64,000 bases of DNA from assembly GCF_048551375.1 (NCBI RefSeq), contig NZ_JBLYZJ010000005.1:62001-126000 (forward strand), read 5' to 3'. Shown here one piece after another: positions 16,454 through 25,063 of this stretch. The notes beneath the pieces were generated by a model. The model was not told the origin of the DNA. It did not search any database and saw only the letters and a program-made list of their open reading frames with translations. Source of the stretch: Faucicola sp048551375 (GTDB taxonomy: Bacteria > Pseudomonadota > Gammaproteobacteria > Pseudomonadales > Moraxellaceae). A program made the position numbers and the translations under genes. How positions within the stretch are numbered: the stretch's first letter is position 1; every line of letters begins with the position of its first letter.

Positions 16454-17899
16454 ATGTTAGATTGGTTTAATGCTTTAGTGAATGATGCCAATGGCATTAT
16501 TTGGAATGTTTTGGTGTATTTGTTGGTTGGGGTCGGTTTATTTTTTACCATTGCCACCAAAGGGCTACAATTTCGCTATTTTGGACATTTATGGCGATTG
16601 TTAAAAATTTCCCATCAAGGCGGTAAAGAGGGCGGTATTAGCTCATTTGAAGCCTTGATGACCTCGTTGGCAGCCCGAGTGGGTACAGGTAACTTGGCAG
16701 GTGTGGCGATTGCGATTGCGTCTGGTGGGCCGGGGGCGGTATTTTGGATGTGGGTCACTGCTTTGGTGGGGATGAACACCAGTTTTATTGAGTCTACCCT
16801 CGCCCAAGCCTACAAAGAACCGCACAAAGATAATGTGTATCGTGGGGGTCCTGCGTATTATATCGCCAAAGGCTTGCACCAAAAATGGTTAGCCATTATC
16901 TTTTCGGTGTGTTTGTTGATTGCGTTTGGTTTGGCGTTTAATGGTGTGCAAGCCAATACCATTGCTTTGGCATTTAATCAGTCCTTTGGTATTCCCACAT
17001 GGGCGATGGGGCTAATTTTGGTGGCAATTACCACACCGATTGTATTTGGCGGGATGAAAGCCGTTGCAAGGGCGGCAAGCTTGATTGTGCCTGTGATGGC
17101 GATTTTATATGTGATTTTGGCATTTTATGTGATTGCCACGCATTTACCACTATTTCCTTCAGCGATTGCCCATATTTTTAAGAGTGCATTTGGCGTTGAC
17201 CAAGTCGCAGGCGGTGTGGCAGGTTGGGCCGTGAAAGAGGCGATGATGAATGGGATTCGCCGTGGGCTGTTTTCTAATGAGGCAGGTATGGGTTCTGCCC
17301 CCAATGCTGCCGCCAGTGCCAAATCTTACCCTGACCATCCTGCGGTACAGGGTTTTATGCAGATGTTGGGTGTGTTTATTGATACTTTGGTGATTTGTAC
17401 TGCTACTGCTGTGATTGTGCTATTATCAGGCGTAGTCGAGCATGATACCAAATTGACAGGGATTCAGCTCATGCAACAAGCGATGAGTAGCCATGTCGGT
17501 AGTTGGGGTGGCACGTTTGTGGCGATTGCGATTTTCTTTTTTGCCTTTACCTCCATCATTGCCAACTATAGCTATGGTGAGTCAAATATCGAATTTATCA
17601 CAGGTGAACGTAGCTCAAAACTGGCAATTTTGGCATTGCGAATTGCGTTATTGTCGATGGTGATGATTGGGGCAGTGGCGGATTTACCTGCGATTTGGAA
17701 CTTTGCTGATTTGAGTATGGGCTTGATGGCAATGATTAATTTGATTGCGATTGTGTGGCTATCGCCAGTGGCATTTCGGATTATCAAAGATTATGAACGT
17801 CAGTTAAAATCGGGTAAGCCATTGGGTGACATTAAATTCGACCCAGATTTATTCCCTAAACTTAAAAATGAAGCCAACCGTGATGCGTGGCAAGATTAA
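16454..17899 (+). CDS. Sodium/alanine (glycine) symporter, AGCS family
   Basis: An inner-membrane secondary transporter taking up alanine or glycine with sodium. The 481-aa product has eleven or so membrane helices and the AGCS signature block GTGNLAGVAIAIASGGPGAVFWMW. Further family marks are FIESTLAQAYK, YRGGPAYYI, GIRRGLFSNEAGMGSAPNAAA and the C-terminal YGESNIEFI. rdgB follows 29 bp downstream on the same strand, so the two may be co-transcribed even though they are not functionally related. Confidence 0.92.
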   Translation: MLDWFNALVNDANGIIWNVLVYLLVGVGLFFTIATKGLQFRYFGHLWRLLKISHQGGKEGGISSFEALMTSLAARVGTGNLAGVAIAIASGGPGAVFWMWVTALVGMNTSFIESTLAQAYKEPHKDNVYRGGPAYYIAKGLHQKWLAIIFSVCLLIAFGLAFNGVQANTIALAFNQSFGIPTWAMGLILVAITTPIVFGGMKAVARAASLIVPVMAILYVILAFYVIATHLPLFPSAIAHIFKSAFGVDQVAGGVAGWAVKEAMMNGIRRGLFSNEAGMGSAPNAAASAKSYPDHPAVQGFMQMLGVFIDTLVICTATAVIVLLSGVVEHDTKLTGIQLMQQAMSSHVGSWGGTFVAIAIFFFAFTSIIANYSYGESNIEFITGERSSKLAILALRIALLSMVMIGAVADLPAIWNFADLSMGLMAMINLIAIVWLSPVAFRIIKDYERQLKSGKPLGDIKFDPDLFPKLKNEANRDAWQD

Positions 17900-17928
17900 T
17901 CATCAAAAAAAATTCAAAAGGAACAACC

Positions 17929-18555
17929 ATGTTTGACAAAATCGTCCTCGCCAGTAACAATCAAGGTAAATTGCTTGAATTTCAGCATTTATTTGATCAA
18001 GCTAACCTGCCAATCCAAGTGCTACCGCAATCCGAATTTGGCATTGGCGATGCGGTTGAGGACGGTTTGAGCTTTGTCGAAAATGCGTTAATCAAAGCTC
18101 GCTATGCCAGTCGTTTGAGTGGATTGCCTGCGATGGCGGACGATTCTGGCATTAGCGTGCCTGTGCTACAAGGTCGCCCTGCGATTTATTCGGCTCGCTA
18201 TGCCCAAGATGAGCCAGACTTTGCCATTAATAAAGACCAAGCCAACAATGCTAAACTATTGCGTGAGCTGTTGCCGTTTCGAGGTAAGCCGATTGTGGGG
18301 CAATTTGTCTGCGTATTGGCGTTGGTGCGTCATGCCGAAGATTCCCTCCCCTTGATTGCTCAAGGCATTTGGCAAGGGGAAATTTTGGAAGCCCCACAAG
18401 GCGAAAACGGCTTTGGCTATGACCCATTATTTTGGTTACCGAATTTACAAAAAACAACCGCCCAAATGGATAAAGCCGAAAAAAACCAAATCAGCCATCG
18501 AGGCATGGCAATGCAAGATTTATTGGGACAAATCGCAACAAATTTTTTACTTTAA
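17929..18555 (+). CDS. rdgB: XTP/dITP pyrophosphatase (house-cleaning NTPase)
   Basis: Removes deaminated purine triphosphates (dITP, XTP) from the nucleotide pool. The start ATG 17929 follows AAAAGGA; the frame upstream overlaps the symporter gene and is not conserved. The 208-aa product shows the HAM1 features: LASNNQGKLLEF, AMADDSGISVPVL with the catalytic Asp, GRPAIYSARYAQD, GFGYDPLFWLP and the C-terminal ISHRGMAMQDL. Length is normal for bacterial RdgB. Confidence 0.94.
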   Translation: MFDKIVLASNNQGKLLEFQHLFDQANLPIQVLPQSEFGIGDAVEDGLSFVENALIKARYASRLSGLPAMADDSGISVPVLQGRPAIYSARYAQDEPDFAINKDQANNAKLLRELLPFRGKPIVGQFVCVLALVRHAEDSLPLIAQGIWQGEILEAPQGENGFGYDPLFWLPNLQKTTAQMDKAEKNQISHRGMAMQDLLGQIATNFLL

Positions 18556-18597
18556 TAGGCTTTTAATTTATACTATATCACTTTCGGTTGAATTTTA

Positions 18598-18690
18598 TCG
18601 TAAATTAAACCAAACATACGATTGTCGATTTTTTGGGCGTATGCAATACGCCCCTACAATTCGGTGTTATTGCTCATTTACATGAACCGA
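18598..18690. repeat. Palindromic element family A copy upstream of tig
   Basis: The core GGGCGTATGCAATACGCCCC followed by TAC is intact; the outer ends are diverged. It occupies most of the rdgB-tig gap, about 60 bp before the tig start. Confidence 0.6.
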
Positions 18691-18753
18691 TAAAATTGAC
18701 CCACAGATTTTTTTATCGTTTATTGTTCTCAATTACAGGAATGGAAGGCAATT

Positions 18754-20088
18754 ATGTCAGACTTACAAGTTACCACCAACACATTATCAAACCTACAAAC
18801 CCAACTTACCGTAAAAGTGCCAGTCGCCACCCTACAAAGCCGTGTCGAAAAACGCATTCAACAAGTGGCTAAAACTGCCAAAATTGACGGTTTCCGTAAA
18901 GGTAAAGTACCAGTTTCTCACGTACGTGCCCAATACGGTGCAGGTATCCAACAAGAAGTCATCAATGATACCATTCGTGATACCGTATTTGATGCGATTC
19001 GTCAAGAAAACATCCGTGCCGTGGGTATGCCAAACATTGATGATGTCAAACTTGAAAATGACTTTTTGGTATACCAAGCCACCGTTGAAGTATTCCCAGA
19101 CGTGGAAGTACAAGGCTTGAGCGAAGTAGAAGTTGAACGTCAAGTCGCCACTGTGGGCGATGCCGATGTCGATACCATGATTGAAAACCTACAAAAACAA
19201 CGCCAAACTTTCGTTGCCAAAGAAGGTGAAGTGGTTGAAGGCGACCAAGTGAAATTTGACTTTGAAGGTTCAATTGATGGCGAATTGTTTGACGGTGGTA
19301 AAGCCGAAGACTTTAGCCTTGTGATTGGTAGCGGTCGTATGATTCCGGGTTTTGAAGACGGTATCAAAGGCATGAAAGCTGGTGAAGAAAAAGTCATTGA
19401 GGTGACTTTCCCAGAAGATTACCAAGCCGAAAACCTAAAAGGCAAACAAGCCCAATTCAAAATCAATGTTAAAACCGTTGAAGAAGCCACTTTACCAGAG
19501 CTAAATGACGAATTTTTTGAAGTATTTGGCGTGAAAGAAGGCGGTTTGGATAAGCTAAAAGCAGACGTTCGCAAAAATATGGAACGTGAAGTAAAAAATG
19601 CCGCTCGCTCACAAGCCAAAGAAGCGACTTTCAATGCGTTGCTTGACAAAAACGAAATCGAAATCCCTGCTTCAATGCTAGAACAAGAAATTGAGCGTCA
19701 ACGTGACATGATGTTACAACGTTTTGCCCAACAATTCGGTGCAAACCCAAATAACTTCAGCAAAGACATGTTGCCAAACGAATTGTTTGAAGACCAAGCC
19801 TTGCGTTCTGCACGTTTGGGCGTATTGATTGCTAGCCTTATCGAGAAAAACAAAATCGAAGTTGACCAAGAGCGTGTGACCAAGTTCATCAGCGACATGG
19901 CAGAAAACTACGAAGACCCAACCGAAGTCGTTGATTATTATACCAACAACCAACAAGAACGTGCCAATATCGAAGCTGTGGTATTGGAAGACCAAGTGGT
20001 CGACTTTATCCTTGCTCAAGGTAAAGTGACTGACAAAGAAGTATCTTATCAAGACCTATTGGCAAGCCAACAACAAGGCTTGATGTAA
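18754..20088 (+). CDS. tig: Trigger factor (ribosome-associated chaperone and PPIase)
   Basis: Binds ribosomal protein L23 at the exit tunnel and shields nascent chains. The 444-aa protein has the ribosome-binding domain with the signature GFRKGKVP near residue 48, a central FKBP-type PPIase domain (about residues 155-245; GDQVKFDFEGSIDGELFDGG, GSGRMIPGFEDG), and the long C-terminal helical chaperone domain with NELFEDQALRSARLGVLI. ATG 18754 follows a GGAAGG site. It leads the tig-clpP-clpX order that is standard in gammaproteobacteria, here with a 332-bp repeat-filled gap before clpP. Confidence 0.97.
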   Translation: MSDLQVTTNTLSNLQTQLTVKVPVATLQSRVEKRIQQVAKTAKIDGFRKGKVPVSHVRAQYGAGIQQEVINDTIRDTVFDAIRQENIRAVGMPNIDDVKLENDFLVYQATVEVFPDVEVQGLSEVEVERQVATVGDADVDTMIENLQKQRQTFVAKEGEVVEGDQVKFDFEGSIDGELFDGGKAEDFSLVIGSGRMIPGFEDGIKGMKAGEEKVIEVTFPEDYQAENLKGKQAQFKINVKTVEEATLPELNDEFFEVFGVKEGGLDKLKADVRKNMEREVKNAARSQAKEATFNALLDKNEIEIPASMLEQEIERQRDMMLQRFAQQFGANPNNFSKDMLPNELFEDQALRSARLGVLIASLIEKNKIEVDQERVTKFISDMAENYEDPTEVVDYYTNNQQERANIEAVVLEDQVVDFILAQGKVTDKEVSYQDLLASQQQGLM

Positions 20089-20107
20089 ACCGATATTGAT
20101 GGATGTT

Positions 20108-20237
20108 TAAGTAGGTGAACAATTTTAAATTATAAAAAAACCGTTCGTGGTGAGCCTGTCGAACCATAACGGTTTTCCTACCCTTCGACAAGCTCAGGGC
20201 GAACGGAAAACCATATTTAATTTTGTTCACTTACTTA
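20108..20237. repeat. MITE-like element, family C, with CTTCGACAAGCTCAGG core
   Basis: The ends form a 23-bp inverted repeat with a few mismatches (TAAGTAGGTGAACAATTTT and the complement of AAAATTGTTCACTTACTTA-type sequence). Inside is a long palindrome running CCGTTCG...CGAACGG with the halves TGAGCCTGTCGAA and TTCGACAAGCTCA. No open reading frame. The ends support a transposable unit of 130 bp rather than a simple REP hairpin. Confidence 0.65.
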
Positions 20238-20328
20238 TAGTAATTTAACTTAGCAATAACACAGCATTTGTAAAGGCGTACTCAGTACGCCCCACACCTC
20301 AACGTATGACGCTAATTTAATTCACTAT
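20236..20328. repeat. Palindromic element family A copy between tig and clpP
   Basis: It starts TATAGTAATTTAACTTAG and ends TAATTTAATTCACTAT, with the core GGCGTACTCAGTACGCC. It directly abuts the family C element. Confidence 0.7.
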
Positions 20329-20361
20329 CGTGAGATAATTCACTTGTTTTCAATACGCAAT

Positions 20362-20387
20362 GCCCTTATATTCTATAAGGGTTTTTG
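20362..20387 (+). terminator. Terminator upstream of clpP
   Basis: The stem GCCCTTATA/TATAAGGG with a short loop is followed by TTTTT. It should end most tig transcripts, which implies a separate clpP promoter or regulated read-through. Confidence 0.75.
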
Positions 20388-20420
20388 CATATTTAAGATA
20401 ACGACAAACAAGGATAATAT

Positions 20421-21095
20421 ATGTTAGAAAAATTCTTAGATTCACCCTTTACCACCAGTCAAGTACAAAATACCTTGACACGTGGTATGGTACAGCCACA
20501 ATCAGCATTAGTGCCAATGGTTGTGGAACAATCAGCTCGTGGTGAACGCTCATTTGACATCTACTCTCGCCTATTGCGTGAACGTGTGGTGTTTTTGACA
20601 GGTCAAGTCGAAGACCACATGGCAAATTTGATTGTCGCTCAGTTATTATTTTTGGAAGCCGAAAATCCAGAAAAGGACATTAACCTATACATCAACTCCC
20701 CCGGAGGCTCAGTGAGTGCAGGGCTTGCGGTATTTGATACCATGAACTTCATTCAACCCGAAGTGTCAACCATCTGTATGGGTGGGGCGTATAGCATGGG
20801 GTCGTTCTTGTTGGCGGCAGGCGAAAAAGGCAAACGTTATGCGTTAGCAAACTCTCGTGTGATGATTCACCAACCATCAGGCGGGGCACAAGGTCAAGCC
20901 ACTGACATCGAAATCAATGCCCGAGAAATCCTAAAAATCCGTGCCAGATTGAATAAAATCTTGGCAGAACGCACAGGTCAACCGCTCGAAAAAATCGAAC
21001 GTGATGTAGAACGTGACTATTGGTTGGATGCAGAAGAAGCCAAAGCCTATGGTTTGGTCGATGAAGTATTACAAAAACGCCCAACATTAGCGTAA
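20421..21095 (+). CDS. clpP: ATP-dependent Clp protease proteolytic subunit
   Basis: A tetradecameric serine protease degrading substrates fed by ClpX or ClpA. The 224-aa product includes an N-terminal propeptide-like leader, the LLRERVVFLTGQVEDHMAN opening and YINSPGGSVSAGLAVFDTM. The catalytic Ser lies in GGAYSMGSFLL, where Tyr replaces the usual Ala before the Ser, the catalytic His in MIHQPSGGAQGQ, and the Asp in the following ERDVERDYWLDAEEA region. The ribosome site is AAGGATA. Cognate clpX lies 141 bp downstream. Confidence 0.96.
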   Translation: MLEKFLDSPFTTSQVQNTLTRGMVQPQSALVPMVVEQSARGERSFDIYSRLLRERVVFLTGQVEDHMANLIVAQLLFLEAENPEKDINLYINSPGGSVSAGLAVFDTMNFIQPEVSTICMGGAYSMGSFLLAAGEKGKRYALANSRVMIHQPSGGAQGQATDIEINAREILKIRARLNKILAERTGQPLEKIERDVERDYWLDAEEAKAYGLVDEVLQKRPTLA

Positions 21096-21099
21096 TTGA

Positions 21100-21194
21100 T
21101 AGGGTCGTTTAAATAAGAAATAATACAAATTTTGTAGGGGCGTATTGCATACTCCCAAAATATCAACGTATTATGCTTGATTTAATGCACTATA
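21100..21194. repeat. Palindromic element family A copy between clpP and clpX
   Basis: It reads TAGGGTCGTTTAAATAAG at the left end, GTAGGGGCGTATTGCATACTCCC in the core and ATTTAATGCACTATAA at the right. It would fold in the clpP-clpX transcript. Confidence 0.6.
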
Positions 21195-21236
21195 AAAGAA
21201 AAGATAAGTCTTATTGCTTACCAAAAAGAGTACTCC

Positions 21237-22526
21237 ATGAAAAAATTGTTTGAACCGCATTGCTCATTTTGTGGTAAAGCCCAATCTGAAGTCGTCAAAC
21301 TAATCGCCAGCCCCAAAGGTGATGCCAATATCTGTAATGAATGTATTGAGCTGTGTGAAGACTTGATTGAAGAAACTTTTGGTGATACTAGCACCGAAGT
21401 TGCCACCGCATTAAGAGAAAGCTGGGCAGACCGCAAATTGCCCACGCCCAAAGAAATCCGTAAACACCTTGATGATTATGTGATTGGGCAAGACCGTGCC
21501 AAAAAAACCTTGGCAGTCGCCGTGTATAACCACTACAAACGCCTAAAAGCCGCTGATGTGTTGCGTGATGAGCCTGAAGTGCCTGTCAACACTGGGGCAG
21601 ATGATGCGATGGTTGAGCTATCCAAAAGTAATATCTTGCTGATTGGACCGACAGGCTCTGGTAAGACCCTACTGGCTCAGACTTTGGCTCGTGTGCTAGA
21701 TGTTCCCTTTGCCATCGCCGATGCCACCACCCTCACCGAAGCAGGCTATGTGGGTGAAGACGTGGAAAATATCGTATTAAAGCTATTACAATCAGCGGAT
21801 TACGATATCGAAAAGACCCAACGAGGCATTATCTACATTGACGAAATCGATAAAATCAGCCGAAAAGGTGAAAATGTATCGATTACTCGTGATGTATCGG
21901 GCGAAGGTGTACAACAAGCCTTGCTCAAACTTATCGAGGGAACAGTCGCCAATGTGCCACCGCAAGGCGGACGCAAGCACCCCAATCAAGAGATGATTCA
22001 AGTCGATACTAGCAATATTTTGGTGATTTGTGGTGGGGCGTTTGCAGGGTTGGATAAAGTCATTCAGCAACGCACCGAAAAAACAGGCATTGGCTTTAAT
22101 GCGGATGTCAAACCCAAAGACAATACCAAAAAAATCGGTGAATTATTTAAACAAGTCGAGCCAGAAGATTTGATTAAATTTGGTCTAATTCCAGAACTTA
22201 TCGGACGTTTGCCTGTGGTGGCAACACTTGAAGAGTTGGACGAAGAGGCCTTGATTCAGATTTTGACTGAACCCAAAAATGCCTTGGTCAAGCAGTACGA
22301 ATACTTGTTTAACATGGAAAATGCCAAACTTGAATTTACCCAAGAAGGATTGATTGCCATCGCCAAACAAGCATTAAAACGCAACACAGGGGCAAGGGGC
22401 TTACGTTCAATTATCGAAAATGCGTTGCTTGATACCATGTATGAATTGCCTTCAATGCAAGCAGGCAAGACCATCACGGTGAATGAGGCGGTGATTAATG
22501 ATAATCAAGAGCCAAAAGTCAGCTAA
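21237..22526 (+). CDS. clpX: ClpXP unfoldase subunit ClpX
   Basis: An AAA+ hexamer that unfolds tagged proteins and threads them into ClpP. The 429-aa product has the N-terminal C4 zinc-binding domain (CSFCGK and CNECIELC), Walker A GPTGSGKT, pore-loop GYVGEDVE, Walker B IIYIDEIDKI, the second pore loop region with RDVSGEGVQQALLKLIEGT, the IGF-type ClpP-binding loop (TGIGFNADV) and sensor-2 GARGLRSIIE. All key residues are present. It is downstream of clpP on the same strand. Confidence 0.97.
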   Translation: MKKLFEPHCSFCGKAQSEVVKLIASPKGDANICNECIELCEDLIEETFGDTSTEVATALRESWADRKLPTPKEIRKHLDDYVIGQDRAKKTLAVAVYNHYKRLKAADVLRDEPEVPVNTGADDAMVELSKSNILLIGPTGSGKTLLAQTLARVLDVPFAIADATTLTEAGYVGEDVENIVLKLLQSADYDIEKTQRGIIYIDEIDKISRKGENVSITRDVSGEGVQQALLKLIEGTVANVPPQGGRKHPNQEMIQVDTSNILVICGGAFAGLDKVIQQRTEKTGIGFNADVKPKDNTKKIGELFKQVEPEDLIKFGLIPELIGRLPVVATLEELDEEALIQILTEPKNALVKQYEYLFNMENAKLEFTQEGLIAIAKQALKRNTGARGLRSIIENALLDTMYELPSMQAGKTITVNEAVINDNQEPKVS

Positions 22527-22809
22527 TTTTTATTCTTTTAAATGAAGTAAGACAAATTTGTAGGGGCGTATTGAATACGCCCTTATCAATTGTGTAAGAT
22601 GCGTTTCACGCACTACAGTGAATTAAATCAAAAATAAGACTTTAAATTTTGGGCGTATGCAATACGCCCCTACAAAAACTGTCTTATTTCTAGTTTAAAC
22701 GACTATATTTAATGCAAATATCTTCAACAGGTGCGTATGATGCACCTTACCTTAAGAACATTTTATTTTTAAATTATCTGATTGCGTTAAGCCTAACATT
22801 AAATTGAGG
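22527..22809. repeat. Two adjacent family A elements plus a GGTGCGT palindrome
   Basis: This 283-bp gap between convergent clpX and the HD gene holds one element at about 22530-22613 (core GGGGCGTATTGAATACGCCC), a second near-perfect copy at 22613-22707 (core GGGCGTATGCAATACGCCCC), and a small palindrome AGGTGCGTATGATGCACCTT near 22730-22750. No gene. Confidence 0.7.
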
Positions 22810-23409
22810 TTAATCATCAACTAACCACCCACTCACCACCGCTACGTCAATCTGCTCAGTTATCCACGCATGAATACTGGGAAAATCCTGCTCAATAAAG
22901 GCTTGGGCTTTTACCACTTGTGAGCGTTTCACCGCATGGTCACGCCACGCCCCACCTTGGCTGACCATATTTAGCATAAACGGCAATATACGGTCGATGG
23001 CTTTGAGCAGTTTGGTTTCTTGACTGTCGCCCACCTCTTGCTCATCCCATAAATTCAGTAACTCATCCTGCAAGGGCGGTGCGACCTGCCCTGCCAAATT
23101 TGCCAATCGCACCACGCCCATCCGCTCGCCCACATGGGCGGTGGCACGGTTATCGGCATACAAAAACGTATCGCCAGCATCAATCTCACCCAAATCATGC
23201 ACCAATGCCATTTTTAGCAATTTTTCTTGGTTTAACCCCAGTTTAAAATACGCATTAAACGCCCAACACGCCATCGCCAAATGCCAAGAATGCTCGGCAG
23301 AGTTTTCAAGGCGTTGCTCGCCTGTGCTGGGGTGAGGGGTGATGTAATTTCGGCGATTGACGTTTTTGAGGGCATCAATGGCGAGTAAATAATGGATGAT
23401 GGTTTGCAT
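22810..23409 (-). CDS. HD-domain phosphohydrolase (HDDC2/YfbR-like)
   Basis: A probable metal-dependent 5'-nucleotidase or related phosphohydrolase. In the 199-aa product the HD pattern is clear: RLENSAEHSWHLAM (first His), ALVHDLGEIDAGD (the HD pair and following Glu) and LLKAIDRILPFM (final Asp). The N-terminal LLAIDALKNVNRR is typical of the HD_3 group. There is no signal sequence. It runs on the minus strand just downstream of the 176-aa unknown gene (50-bp gap), so the two may share a transcript. Substrate is not determined. Confidence 0.78.
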   Translation of the reverse strand: MQTIIHYLLAIDALKNVNRRNYITPHPSTGEQRLENSAEHSWHLAMACWAFNAYFKLGLNQEKLLKMALVHDLGEIDAGDTFLYADNRATAHVGERMGVVRLANLAGQVAPPLQDELLNLWDEQEVGDSQETKLLKAIDRILPFMLNMVSQGGAWRDHAVKRSQVVKAQAFIEQDFPSIHAWITEQIDVAVVSGWLVDD

Positions 23410-23459
23410 AAGATGACTTCTATAAAAATTAACATACTTGATTGAGGCGATGGTTGCTG

Positions 23460-23990
23460 TTAGCTTTGGTAAAACTCACCTTGAGGGCTATAAGGCTCAA
23501 CCACGGTCAATTGATACGGCAAATGCCCCAAATAGCCATAATGCCCTTTTGGGCTAATGGTTGCCATCACACAGCCATCAAAATGATAGACCTTTTGGCG
23601 TGGGGCTTGCGTTATGCCTGCTTCTTTAGCTAAATCATCAATAATTGCCATTGGGTCGTGCAGGTGATAACTGGTGGCATCGGTGACCAGCGTCAGCCCG
23701 TTGGGGGTTTTTTCGATACGCCCACAATAGCTCTGTACACTGACTTCATTATGATAGCCTTGTAAATGTTGACGGCGGTGTTTGGCATCGCTTTTGAGGT
23801 AATGCCAGCCACCGACCACGCCTAAAGTAGTGACTGCCCCTGTGGTGGCGGTCGCTAATGCCGACCATTTGGCAACTCGCCATAGCAGTGAGGGTTTTTT
23901 GTCAGGCTTTTTGTCGGAATTTTGTTTGTCTTGACTTTTTTTAGCATAATCTTGTTTAGCATAGTTGGTCGAATGGGGACTTTTTGACAT
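23460..23990 (-). CDS. Hypothetical membrane-anchored protein
   Basis: Not recognised. The 176-aa product starts with about 35 Lys/Asp/Gln-rich residues (KQDYAKKSQDKQNSDKKPDKK), then one transmembrane segment (SALATATTGAVTTLGVVGGW). A 120-residue domain of mixed strands and helices follows, with single cysteines at SYCGRIE and FDGCVMA. The arrangement suggests a cytoplasmic basic tail and a periplasmic domain; the two cysteines could form a disulphide there. It may be co-transcribed with the HD gene downstream. Confidence 0.6.
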   Translation of the reverse strand: MSKSPHSTNYAKQDYAKKSQDKQNSDKKPDKKPSLLWRVAKWSALATATTGAVTTLGVVGGWHYLKSDAKHRRQHLQGYHNEVSVQSYCGRIEKTPNGLTLVTDATSYHLHDPMAIIDDLAKEAGITQAPRQKVYHFDGCVMATISPKGHYGYLGHLPYQLTVVEPYSPQGEFYQS

Positions 23991-24119
23991 GATAATATTG
24001 ATTTGATAAAAGTGGAGTTAGGCTTATGTTACCTGTTTTTTTGTCTGTTGGCTTATCTTTTTGCACGAAGCAACCATGCTATAATAGTTCGTTACAAATT
24101 AAAATTACCAAACTCCAAA

Positions 24120-24200
24120 TTTAAAATCGTAGGGGCTTATTGAATACGCCCTATTCAATATTTTCACTGTTGGGCTGAGGCAATAAGCCCCTACCGTAAA
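24120..24200. repeat. Paired GTAGGGGCTTATT palindromes upstream of rlmH
   Basis: GTAGGGGCTTATTGAATACGCCC at about 24130 and its inverted partner GCAATAAGCCCCTAC ending near 24196 enclose about 30 bp. They form a compound inverted repeat that ends about 45 bp before rlmH. Confidence 0.6.
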
Positions 24201-24242
24201 ACGCATTGTGAATAGTAAACCTAAGTTCACCATAGGAATATT

Positions 24243-24737
24243 ATGAAAGCCAGAATTCTTGCCGTTGGACAAAAAATGCCTGCTTGGGTGCAAACAGGGT
24301 TTGATGACTACCACAAACGCATTCAACCCATGCTCACCACCGAGATGGTCGAAATCCCTGCCTGTAAACGCACCAAAAATCCCTCACCTGCCGAACTGGA
24401 AAAATACGCCATCACCGAAGGCGGTTTGATTTTGCAAGCCCACCAGTCTGCTAAACGTGAACGTTTGATTTGCCTTGATGTGCGGGGCAAAAACTGGTCA
24501 ACCGAAGATTTAGCCGAAAAAATCCAAGAAAATATGCAGATTGGCGATGATATGGCATTCGTGATTGGCGGTGCGGACGGCATTAGCAAAGAAGTATTGG
24601 CAAAGGCGGATATGAAATGGTCATTGTCAAACTTGACGTTACCGCATCCGTTGGTACGAGTGCTATTGATGGAGCAGTTGTACCGTGCGATGACCATTAT
24701 TAACCATCATCCGTATCATCGAGGGGATTATTTTTAG
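24243..24737 (+). CDS. rlmH: 23S rRNA pseudouridine-1915 N3-methyltransferase
   Basis: An SPOUT-fold methyltransferase acting on pseudouridine 1915 in helix 69 of 23S rRNA. The 164-aa product is slightly longer than the usual 155 aa. Landmarks are MKARILAVGQKMPAW, LICLDVRGKNWSTEDLA, AFVIGGADGISKEV (knot region) and the C-terminal MEQLYRAMTIINHHPYHRGDYF, which is diagnostic for RlmH. rsfS, its frequent partner, is not adjacent. Confidence 0.96.
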   Translation: MKARILAVGQKMPAWVQTGFDDYHKRIQPMLTTEMVEIPACKRTKNPSPAELEKYAITEGGLILQAHQSAKRERLICLDVRGKNWSTEDLAEKIQENMQIGDDMAFVIGGADGISKEVLAKADMKWSLSNLTLPHPLVRVLLMEQLYRAMTIINHHPYHRGDYF

Positions 24738-25063
24738 ATGGGGTTGGCGTGTTTGGTCTGTAGGGGCTTATTGCATAAGCCCAATTACATCATTTCAAAT
24801 ATAGGGCGTAAGCATTACGCCCCTACCGTTTATTTTTGGTGATTGGTGTTTTCATAACCTTGGAACTTATATGAAAGACACTGGATTCCCACATTCGTGG
24901 GAATGACGAAAAATTTTTAATTACTCGTCACCCCTGCGAATGCAGGGGTCTAGCGTCTTTAATCAGTAAAATAAATTCACGACTTGCGTAATTCCTATTG
25001 TTTTCCACCAAACCAACTTTATATATTATATCAACAATCCACTAAACATTTAAAGAAATTCTA
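24738..25063. repeat. Gene-free stretch with two repeat types
   Basis: 326 bp between rlmH and the dioxygenase gene. The first half holds a compound inverted repeat (24764-24829: GTAGGGGCTTATTGCATAAGCCC, then GGGCGTAAGCATTACGCCCC). The second half holds a family B element (about 24864-24996) with GGATTCCCACATTCGTGGGAAT and CCCCTGCGAATGCAGGGG hairpins and the right end ACTTGCGTAATTCCT. No gene seen. Confidence 0.7.

Larger units (their letters stand above)
20089..20420. other. tig-clpP gap: two elements and a terminator
   Basis: 332 bp without a gene. It holds a family C inverted-repeat element (20108-20237), a family A element (20236-20328) abutting it, and a hairpin terminator (20362-20387) just before the clpP ribosome site. 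The clpP promoter must lie in or between these repeats unless transcription reads through. Confidence 0.75.

Noticed and set aside
18633..18872. Plus-strand open frame overlapping the start of tig
   Set aside because: It begins in a palindromic element and runs out of frame into tig. tig itself has the ribosome site and full conservation.
20006..20230. Minus-strand frame over the family C element (FALSLSKGRKTVMVRQAHHE)
   Set aside because: This peptide is the familiar translation artefact of CTTCGACAAGCTCAGG repeats, not a gene.
24120..24200. Repeated palindromes considered as a CRISPR array
   Set aside because: Units are few, unevenly spaced and inverted rather than direct, without constant-length spacers or cas genes.
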